Below are positions 6,760 through 12,931 of a stretch of DNA of 12,931 nucleotides, one piece after another. Each line of letters begins with the position of its first letter. The first letter of the stretch is position 1. The notes under the pieces are model-generated. The model was not told the origin of the DNA, ran no database searches, and was given only the letters and a program-made list of their open reading frames with translations. The position numbers were made by a program, and so were the translations under genes. The DNA is from an uncultured Terriglobus sp. (lineage in GTDB: Bacteria; Acidobacteriota; Terriglobia; Terriglobales; Acidobacteriaceae): the NCBI GenBank assembly GCA_937859825.1, contig CALMAP010000178.1, forward strand, positions 938 through 13,868, in the 5' to 3' direction.

Positions 6760-9669
6760 ATGCAACGCACCTCCCGTACCGGGCTTCTCGCCTCCGTACT
6801 CGCCGTGTCCGCCACGCTTGCCGTTCCGGCAGCCGCCTTCGCACAGTCCCAGTCCATCAACGGTACGATTCGTGGCCGCGCCAGTGATCCAAGCGGCGCG
6901 AGCGTCGCCGGAGCTTCCGTGACGGTGGTGAACAGGGCCCTCGGCGTGAGCCGCACCGCCCAGACTTCGCCCGACGGCTATTACACGCTGCTGTTTCTTC
7001 CGTTGGGCACTTACACCGTAACTTTCACCGCGCCCGGCTTTAGCACGCTCACGGTGAACTCCGTCGAACTGAACGCCGGCACGGAGGCCTCGGTAGACGG
7101 TGCCCTGACCGTTGGCGGCACAGCCACGCAGGTAACGGTCACTGCGGAAAACACCGGCGTAGACCCCACCAGCACTGAGATCAAGCGCACACTCGACAGT
7201 CGCGAGATAGAGAACCTTCCGCTCACCTCGCGCAACCCTTACAACTTTATCGTCTTCCAGCCGGGCGTCTCAGGGCATCCCAATCCCGAACTCGGCATCC
7301 CGCGCACGCTGAATACCAATGGCCTGCTGGACCGGATCAACTACCAGATGGACGGCATGGTGAACACGCAGTCGGATCGCTACGGGCTTCGTCTTTTCCC
7401 CATCGGCAACATCTTCGTGAAGGAGGTGCAGACGGTATCGAACCCGTCCGCACCGGAGTATGGCTGGACCGCGGGCGATGTCTACAATGTCATCACCGGC
7501 AGTGGCAGCAATGCTTATCATGGCCTGGTGCAGTACCTGCAGCGCTGGCAGGATGCGACCGCCTATCCGTTGTTACAGAACAAGACGACCAACCCCGTCA
7601 AGCCAAATCTTGAACTGGAAGACTTCTCTGCGAACGCAGGCGGCCGCATCATCCGCGACAAGCTCTTCTTCTTCGGTTCGTACGAGCAGCTCACGCGTGG
7701 TGTTCCCGCCCCCGTGACCATTACTGCGGCCAACGCAGGCGCGCTCGGTCTCAGCGCAGACCAGTTGGCGACCGCCCCCGGCCTGCTGCACGGCAAGTTC
7801 GCGGACGCCAGGCTGGACTACACCATCAACGCGAAGAACCAGGCGTTTCTTCGCTACAACTACTTCAAGAACGATTTTCCCTTCAATACCCAGGTGGGCG
7901 GCATCAACGCCCGTTCCACGGCGGCCGATTATCTCGACCGGGCGCACGTCTTTGGGGCACAGTTAATTACGACTCTCTCCGGCCATGCTTTGAATGAACT
8001 GCGTGCCACGATCCCGCTCCGGGCCAACGCGCACACGCCCAGCTTTGCCACCACCGATCCCGCGGTCCTGATTACGGGCATCGCCGCCATCGGTGCAAGC
8101 TACAACGCGGGGGACCAGTACACCGAAAAGCAGCCCTCGTTTTCTGACAATGTGTCCTACACGCGCGGTGCCCACAGCTTCAAGGTGGGGGTTGTCTTTT
8201 CGCAGCCGGAGCAGCGACAGCGCCTCATCTCGTACAACCGCTACACCTTCTCGTCTGTCGCGAACTATCTGGCCGCAAAGAACGGAACCAACCCCCGCGC
8301 TTACACGCAGTACGACTCTGTGCAGGACACGCTCGGCCTCGGCTACGCTGCCCAGTTCTTTGGTGCTTACCTGCAGGACACCTGGCAGGCGACTCCAAAG
8401 CTGGTGGCCGTGTACGGCCTGCGATGGGACCGCTTCAACGCTTCCAAGGCGAATGCAAACGCACTTTACCCGGACTCACGCCGCTTCAACGTTCCCAATA
8501 CCAATTTCGCGCCCCGGCTTGGCCTGACCTACCGGGCCACGGAATCCACGACGCTGAAGGTGTCGGGAGGCATGTTCTACGAGCCGGTGCCCACCAACCT
8601 TTGGTTTAACGCGCTCAACGCCGATGGATCGAACCGCACCTCGTCATTCAGCTACACGCCGACACAGGCAGGTTCCCCCGCATTCCCCACAGTGCCCACA
8701 ATGCTGGGTGCGGCTGCGATCCAGAATGTGACGACAGTCTCGCCCACGTTCAAGAATGAGTACACCTGGAATGTGAATGCCCTGGTTTCGCAGGAGTTCT
8801 CGAAGCACGATTCCTTCACGCTGGGTTACATCATGGCAAGCGGCCGGAACCTGATGTTTCAGCGCAACATCAACCTCATCAATCCCATCGGCCAGCTTGC
8901 CGACGGCCGCCCGGTCTTCAGTTCCGCGATCAATGCCAACACACGTGCCGACGCTCGCTTCAACCAGGTCAACCGTGTGGAATCGGGCGCGAACTCCTCG
9001 TTCCATGCGCTGCTGGTGAACTACACATTGCGTCCCGTACACGGCGTTCAACTGAACGCAAACTACACGTGGTCGCACACCATCACGGACGCGCCGGAGG
9101 TCAACACCTTCGAGCAGAGTGCTCCCATCGAAGACACCACCAGCCGCAAGCGCGACCGGGGTAACAGCTATGTAAACCGGCCCAACGCCTTCAATCTTAC
9201 CGCTGTCATCGAGCCGCAAACACACTTCCACAACCCGCTCGTCCGGACGCTTGCAAACGGCAACCGACTTGCTATTCTGTCGAATCTCTCCGCAGGAGAC
9301 GCGGCAAATATTGTCGCCAGCGTGGGCACGCTCAACGGCGATCCTTCCACCGGCGCGGTCGGCCGCCCGGCCTTCGTGGGCCGCAACACGGCTCGGGCGC
9401 TCGCGGTTTACCAGGTAGACGCGCGGTATACCCGGTCCTTCAAGCTGTTCGACCGTATCGAGCCGTCGTTCCTGATCGAAGCCAACAATCTCTTTAATCA
9501 CAACAACCTGACCGGCCTGGCCATAACCCAACCCGTGCAGACATTTGTGGTAGGCGGTCCCGCGGCGCAGAACGCCAATGCGGGCGTTGCAACCGGCACG
9601 CCGACCCTGGTGCGGTCTACCGTGCTGGAGTCCCGCATCGTGCAGTGGGGCTTCGCAGCGCGTTTCTAA
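6760..9669 (+). CDS. Oar-like TonB-dependent outer-membrane receptor
   Basis: The 969-residue protein starts with a clear signal peptide (TGLLASVLAVSATLAVPAAA; cleavage probably after AFA at residue 28). Residues 33-117 form a carboxypeptidase-regulatory/CNA-B-like beta domain (NGTIRGRASDPSGASVAGAS, DGYYTLLFLPLGTYTVTFTA). The plug covers about 140-255 and carries motifs typical of Oar-like receptors: LPLTSRNPYNF, YQMDGMVNTQ, VKEVQTVSNPSAPEYG and NVITGSGSNAYHG. The beta-barrel fills the rest, from GGRIIRDKLFFFGSYE to a C-terminal ...WGFAARF; the final Phe is the usual barrel-assembly signal. Family knowledge: such receptors are abundant in Terriglobia and are thought to import carbohydrates, peptides or metal complexes with TonB energy. 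No TonB box could be recognised with certainty. The gene lies 91 bases after the ROK gene and 40 bases before the lyase, so co-transcription is plausible. The ligand is unknown. Confidence 0.9.
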   Translation: MQRTSRTGLLASVLAVSATLAVPAAAFAQSQSINGTIRGRASDPSGASVAGASVTVVNRALGVSRTAQTSPDGYYTLLFLPLGTYTVTFTAPGFSTLTVNSVELNAGTEASVDGALTVGGTATQVTVTAENTGVDPTSTEIKRTLDSREIENLPLTSRNPYNFIVFQPGVSGHPNPELGIPRTLNTNGLLDRINYQMDGMVNTQSDRYGLRLFPIGNIFVKEVQTVSNPSAPEYGWTAGDVYNVITGSGSNAYHGLVQYLQRWQDATAYPLLQNKTTNPVKPNLELEDFSANAGGRIIRDKLFFFGSYEQLTRGVPAPVTITAANAGALGLSADQLATAPGLLHGKFADARLDYTINAKNQAFLRYNYFKNDFPFNTQVGGINARSTAADYLDRAHVFGAQLITTLSGHALNELRATIPLRANAHTPSFATTDPAVLITGIAAIGASYNAGDQYTEKQPSFSDNVSYTRGAHSFKVGVVFSQPEQRQRLISYNRYTFSSVANYLAAKNGTNPRAYTQYDSVQDTLGLGYAAQFFGAYLQDTWQATPKLVAVYGLRWDRFNASKANANALYPDSRRFNVPNTNFAPRLGLTYRATESTTLKVSGGMFYEPVPTNLWFNALNADGSNRTSSFSYTPTQAGSPAFPTVPTMLGAAAIQNVTTVSPTFKNEYTWNVNALVSQEFSKHDSFTLGYIMASGRNLMFQRNINLINPIGQLADGRPVFSSAINANTRADARFNQVNRVESGANSSFHALLVNYTLRPVHGVQLNANYTWSHTITDAPEVNTFEQSAPIEDTTSRKRDRGNSYVNRPNAFNLTAVIEPQTHFHNPLVRTLANGNRLAILSNLSAGDAANIVASVGTLNGDPSTGAVGRPAFVGRNTARALAVYQVDARYTRSFKLFDRIEPSFLIEANNLFNHNNLTGLAITQPVQTFVVGGPAAQNANAGVATGTPTLVRSTVLESRIVQWGFAARF

Positions 9670-9683
9670 ACACCGCCATGCCT

Positions 9684-9706
9684 ACTCTCCGCGTGGGGCG
9701 GAGGGT
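9684..9706 (+). promoter_or_regulatory. Hairpin sequestering the lyase ribosome binding site
   Basis: ACTCTCCGC (9684-9692) pairs with GCGGAGGGT (9698-9706) across a five-base loop GTGGG. This gives nine pairs including one G-T wobble. The right arm contains GGAGG (9700-9704), the only strong Shine-Dalgarno sequence before the lyase, five bases from the ATG at 9710. It could lower lyase translation relative to the receptor, mark the receptor mRNA 3' end, or respond to a factor. No U tract follows, so it is not a standard terminator. Confidence 0.5.
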
Positions 9707-9709
9707 GGG

Positions 9710-11206
9710 ATGTTTGCAGTATTCACGAGAGCCATGCCGAAACAGACTTCGACCTTTCCCGCTGCGATCTACAGCGACACCGTTTTGCGGCACGTGTTCG
9801 CGGACGCGCAGCGGTTCTTTCTCGCAACGCTGATCGACATCGACCTGGCGCATGTCCTGATGCTTGCCCGGCAGGGCATTCTTACCGAGGCCCAGGCAAG
9901 CGCCGCGCTGCGCGCCGTGCTTGCGCTCGACATCGCTGCCCTCGGCCAGGCGGAATACGACGGCTCCGTCGAAGACCTTTTCTTCCTCATAGAGAAGCAG
10001 CTTGCAACTATTGCAGGAGAAGACGTTGCTGGCCGCATCCATACCGCGCGCTCACGCAACGACTTGGACTTGACGATGTATCGCATGGCGCTGCGGGAAC
10101 GTCTGCTGAATGTTCTGGCTGCGGGCCTTGCTTTGCGCGAAGTTCTGCTTGAGCTTGCAGGTGAGTTCCGCGCCGCGCCAATGCCGGCGTACACGCATAA
10201 TCAACCGGCGCAGCCCACCACTCTGGGGCATTTCTTGATGGGGTACATCGAGGTGCTGGAGCGTGATGCCGAGCGACTCGTGGCCTGCTACCTGCGGGTG
10301 AACCGCTCTCCCTTAGGTGCCTGCGCCATCACCACGACCGGCTTTGCCATTGATCGCGATGCAACGGCAAAGATGTTGGGCTTTCGTGGACTTATCGTCA
10401 ATTCCTACGGAGCTATCGCTTCCGTGGATTACATCGCCGAGGCGTGTAGTGTGCTCGCCACGGCGATGCTTTCGCTGGGCAGGTTCGCACAGGAGATGCT
10501 GCTGTGGTCCACGGCGGAGTTCGGCTACCTGCGCCTGTCTGACGGGTATGTACAAATCAGCAGCATCATGCCGCAGAAACGCAATCCCGTGCCGCTGGAG
10601 CACACGCGCATTCTCGCTTCACGCGCGATGACGGAAGCGCAGGCCGTGCTTGGGTCCCTGCACAACACTCCCTTTGCCGACATGAACGATGGGGAAGATT
10701 CCCTGCAGCCATTGGTGGCGCTGGCATTTGCGGATGGCGAGCGTGCGCTTACGCTGCTGGCGGGGACGCTTTCAGAAGCGACCTTCAACACCGATCGTAT
10801 GCTGGAGCGTGCCGCTGCAAACTTTCTCATGGTGACAGAACTCGCGGACACACTCGTTCGCACAGCGGACGTCTCGTTCCATCACGCGCACAGCATCGTT
10901 TCGGCGGCCGTGCGTGCCGCGGCTTCCGACGATACGGCCGCTCTTGCGCGAGACGTACATGCGCGCCTTCTGGGACAGGGAATTGCTGTCGGGCAGGAGG
11001 TCCTGCTCGCCGCGCTTGATGTGCGGAATTTCGTCGCAGTGCGGAGTGTACCCGGCGGCCCCGCGCCTGAGGCGCTCGATGCGGAACTCGCACGCGCTGC
11101 GCAGCAACAGAAGGACGACGCAAACTGGCTTTCACAAGAGCGCCTGCATCTGCGCACAACGCGGGAGGTGTTGTACGCAGATGCGAAGCAGTTCGTTACG
11201 CGGTAA
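9710..11206 (+). CDS. Lyase of the argininosuccinate lyase/fumarase superfamily, divergent paralogue
   Basis: The 498-residue protein starts at ATG 9710, chosen for GGAGG five bases upstream; ATG 9734 (MPKQTS, 490 residues) is an alternative with a poorer site. The ArgH core is present: HTARSRND at 111-118, THNQPAQP at 162-169 (catalytic His163), SPLGACA, and the mobile-loop signature SSIMPQKRNP at 284-293 (Ser284/285, Lys290). The fold cleaves C-N bonds of adducts such as argininosuccinate to release fumarate. However, the ArgH loop usually read as AYNKDxQEDKE is replaced by ADMNDGEDSLQP from about residue 323, so the Tyr, Gln and Lys that contact argininosuccinate are changed. I infer a paralogue with another substrate, and give no argH symbol. 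No argG or other arginine gene is near. It lies 40 bases after the receptor and probably shares its transcript. Confidence 0.85.
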   Translation: MFAVFTRAMPKQTSTFPAAIYSDTVLRHVFADAQRFFLATLIDIDLAHVLMLARQGILTEAQASAALRAVLALDIAALGQAEYDGSVEDLFFLIEKQLATIAGEDVAGRIHTARSRNDLDLTMYRMALRERLLNVLAAGLALREVLLELAGEFRAAPMPAYTHNQPAQPTTLGHFLMGYIEVLERDAERLVACYLRVNRSPLGACAITTTGFAIDRDATAKMLGFRGLIVNSYGAIASVDYIAEACSVLATAMLSLGRFAQEMLLWSTAEFGYLRLSDGYVQISSIMPQKRNPVPLEHTRILASRAMTEAQAVLGSLHNTPFADMNDGEDSLQPLVALAFADGERALTLLAGTLSEATFNTDRMLERAAANFLMVTELADTLVRTADVSFHHAHSIVSAAVRAAASDDTAALARDVHARLLGQGIAVGQEVLLAALDVRNFVAVRSVPGGPAPEALDAELARAAQQQKDDANWLSQERLHLRTTREVLYADAKQFVTR

Positions 11207-11215
11207 TCGGATTAC
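11203..11215. other. Palindrome joining two convergent stop codons
   Basis: GTAAT-CGG-ATTAC is a perfect five-base-pair inverted repeat. The TAA of the lyase (11204-11206) and the TAA of the esterase on the other strand (11212-11214) sit symmetrically in its arms. Only five bases separate the two genes, so any terminator must lie inside coding sequence. This short stem alone is too weak to be called a terminator. Confidence 0.35.
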
Positions 11216-12931
11216 GAAACATTTACGGTGAACGCCACCGTAGTTGCCGCACCAGTAGCAGGTGTTATCACGATTGGGACCGTGTAGCTGCCCGGCGCGA
11301 CACTGTTCGAGTTGCTGGACCCGCATGCGCTGAGACTCAGCACCGTTAGCGAAGCCAGGCCTGCGAGGCTCAGCAGGCGTAACGAGTTCCGTCTGCGCCG
11401 TACGATGAAGGCAAAGCCACCCAGGGCAGGGAAGGCCAGAGCTGCCAGTACCGACTGGCTGTCTCTGCCGAACAAGGTGGGCACGGTATTGGCGGCGACG
11501 TTGGTTGCCAGAATGACGGCTGTGCTCGCCGGGCTGCTACTGGTGATCGACAGGTTCGGGTTCTGAACCGTGCATGAGACATGCGCGGGCAGCGAACCGC
11601 AGGTGACGGTGAAGCTTCCCACGTAACCGCCAGCCGGCGTGATGGACACGATGGTGGAAGCAATCTCACCCTTGTGAATGGTTTGCGAGGTGGGTAGAAG
11701 TGATGCAGCGTAGGTCGGCGGTACAACGGTCTCTGTCACGGAAGCCGAAGTCGAGCTGCCAAAGCCGTTCACTCCTGTAAAGACGGCCTGAATGGGATGC
11801 GGACCGGCTGTGAACGATGACGTCGAGTAAGTTGCCGTCGCCGTGGCCCCGGTGCCAGACACGGAGAAGGTGCCAAGTGTGGCGTTGCCATCCCGGAAAG
11901 TTACTGTGCCCAACGGCGTGTCCGTGCCTCCGCTGCCGTTGGTCACGGTCGCGGTGAAGGTCACGCTGGTGTTCAGATTGAACGTGGTCGCCGAAGCGGT
12001 GAGCGCCGTGTTCGTAATTACAGAGGAATTCAGCAGCCGCATCGCATTCAGAGCGATCAGGCGATGGCCCGCAGTGGTGGGGTGCAGGTCGTCCCAAAAT
12101 AAGTAAGTGTCGGGATTGATTGCCGCCTTGCCCTGCGAACTGGCGGTTACGTTTGCAAGACCATAGTTTGCGGGTGCAGCCACAGCAGAGTTGAACAGCG
12201 TTGCCGTGTCAAGTTGATAGATATTCAGCACCTTGCCGGTGTTCGCTGTGAGCAGTTGAGCAACGCCTGCGGAGAGGGCCTGGTTGTAACCTGCTGCCGC
12301 CTGGTTCACCTGCGCCGCAACACTTGCGGAGCCGTTATACCGGGGCACAAGGCCCAGCGGCGGCAGCACGGGAACGATAAAGTTCGATGCACCGGCATTG
12401 ATGAGCGTCTGGATGGTCGCCGTCTCGCGCGCCGCCGCGGCAACGATGTCCGCAGTGCTGGTCGCGGCGATCAGGTCGTTAGCGCCTCCCCAGACTACGA
12501 AGAGCACCCTGCTGTTGATGGTGGGCGCGGTAGCCAGGTAATCGCTGACCTGCTGGCCGATGTTCCTCACCGGGAACGACAGCGCGTTGCCGGGCCCATA
12601 GGTAAAGTTGCTGGTTCCGCTGTTGGTCGTGGCAAAGCCGTAGGCGTAATTCGGACCACCAGCCAGTGAGTTCGTGACTACAGGACGAGAAGGCAGCATG
12701 GCTGCAAGCTGCTCGACCCATACGCCGTTGTAGAGCCGGGCTGCCGGAAGCGTGTCTGCGCCGTCGGTAAACCTGCCGAGGGTGTAGCCAGTCAAGGGAG
12801 CGGGCACTTGCGCGGCGGGACCATACTTTGCGCCACTGACGGTTGCGTCATTGCCTGTGTCAGAGAGCGAGTCTCCAAAGACAACAATTGAGGTGTACGC
12901 AGAGGCCTGCGCGAAAGCCGCGTTCGCGCCG
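11212..12931 (-). CDS. Secreted SGNH/GDSL esterase with Ig-like C-terminal domains (5' partial)
   Basis: The frame stays open to the right edge, so the gene starts outside. A GTG at 12807 lies inside the frame but would remove the active site. The 572 visible residues begin with what looks like a signal-peptide end (AFAQASA) and then FGDSLSDTGND, where Ser21 (codon 12868-12870) is the nucleophile. GGAND at 148-152 gives the oxyanion Asn, and FWDDLHPTTAGH supplies the Asp/His pair (Asp280, His283). This is the phospholipase/lecithinase/hemolysin-like branch (COG3240 type). An Ig-like repeat follows (about 307-403), then a second beta-sandwich (about 406-572). The latter is interrupted at 490-541 by two hydrophobic segments with RRRR between them, ending in the lipobox-like LSLSACGSS (Cys536). 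Ester hydrolysis outside the cytoplasm is likely; the substrate is unknown. It converges on the lyase gene and is probably unrelated to it. Confidence 0.87.
   Translation of the reverse strand, partial: GANAAFAQASAYTSIVVFGDSLSDTGNDATVSGAKYGPAAQVPAPLTGYTLGRFTDGADTLPAARLYNGVWVEQLAAMLPSRPVVTNSLAGGPNYAYGFATTNSGTSNFTYGPGNALSFPVRNIGQQVSDYLATAPTINSRVLFVVWGGANDLIAATSTADIVAAAARETATIQTLINAGASNFIVPVLPPLGLVPRYNGSASVAAQVNQAAAGYNQALSAGVAQLLTANTGKVLNIYQLDTATLFNSAVAAPANYGLANVTASSQGKAAINPDTYLFWDDLHPTTAGHRLIALNAMRLLNSSVITNTALTASATTFNLNTSVTFTATVTNGSGGTDTPLGTVTFRDGNATLGTFSVSGTGATATATYSTSSFTAGPHPIQAVFTGVNGFGSSTSASVTETVVPPTYAASLLPTSQTIHKGEIASTIVSITPAGGYVGSFTVTCGSLPAHVSCTVQNPNLSITSSSPASTAVILATNVAANTVPTLFGRDSQSVLAALAFPALGGFAFIVRRRRNSLRLLSLAGLASLTVLSLSACGSSNSNSVAPGSYTVPIVITPATGAATTVAFTVNVS

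Noticed and set aside
8644..9531. 295-residue frame on the - strand across the receptor barrel
   Set aside because: No recognisable domain or start signal; explained as a shadow of the receptor in high-GC DNA.
9578..9709. Upstream extension of the lyase frame into the receptor gene
   Set aside because: It overlaps the receptor barrel C-terminus in another frame, has no family similarity, and better starts exist at 9710 and 9734.
9678..9833. Short Arg-rich frame starting in the receptor-lyase gap, as a possible leader peptide
   Set aside because: Most of it overlaps the lyase coding sequence in another frame, it has no ribosome binding site, and its Arg content is what a shifted GC-rich frame gives.

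Overview
The window is 12.9 kb of GC-rich, densely coding bacterial DNA. It looks like a soil Acidobacteriota of the Terriglobia group (Terriglobus, Granulicella or Edaphobacter type). This is inferred from the mix of families: an Oar-like TonB-dependent receptor with an N-terminal carboxypeptidase-regulatory domain, a large DUF5117/Met-zincin protease, a long exported PIG-L deacetylase with a GATase-like tail, and an SGNH esterase with Ig-like repeats and an unusual C-terminal module. No RNA gene, insertion sequence, phage gene or CRISPR array is visible, and no non-coding stretch exceeds about 200 bases.

Layout, left to right. (1) The 3' part of a secreted zinc metalloprotease runs on the + strand to 2170; its N-terminus lies outside the window. 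(2) A 151-base convergent gap holds two adjacent hairpins that probably act as a bidirectional terminator. (3) An exported PIG-L deacetylase runs on the - strand, 5204 to 2322. (4) A 201-base divergent promoter region, 5205-5405, follows. (5) Three + strand genes with short gaps come next: a ROK-family transcriptional regulator (5406-6668), an Oar-like TonB-dependent receptor (6760-9669) and a lyase of the argininosuccinate lyase family (9710-11206). (6) On the - strand, a secreted SGNH/GDSL esterase ends at 11212 and runs off the right edge. Its last codon is only five bases from the end of the lyase gene.

How the genes may work together (inference). The ROK regulator, receptor and lyase are spaced like a small uptake-and-catabolism cassette: a sensor, an outer-membrane importer and a cytoplasmic lyase for a C-N (aspartate or fumarate type) adduct. 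The ROK protein has lost the family zinc site. The lyase keeps the ArgH catalytic core, but its substrate loop differs from that of true argininosuccinate lyase. A GC-rich hairpin covers the best ribosome binding site of the lyase. The flanking protease, deacetylase and esterase are exported enzymes that fit a polymer-degrading life style, but nothing in the sequence ties them to the cassette.

The most unusual structure is in the esterase C-terminus. There, a PEP-CTERM-like hydrophobic segment with an RRRR motif, followed directly by a lipobox-like hydrophobic segment, is inserted inside what looks like one Ig-like beta-sandwich domain.
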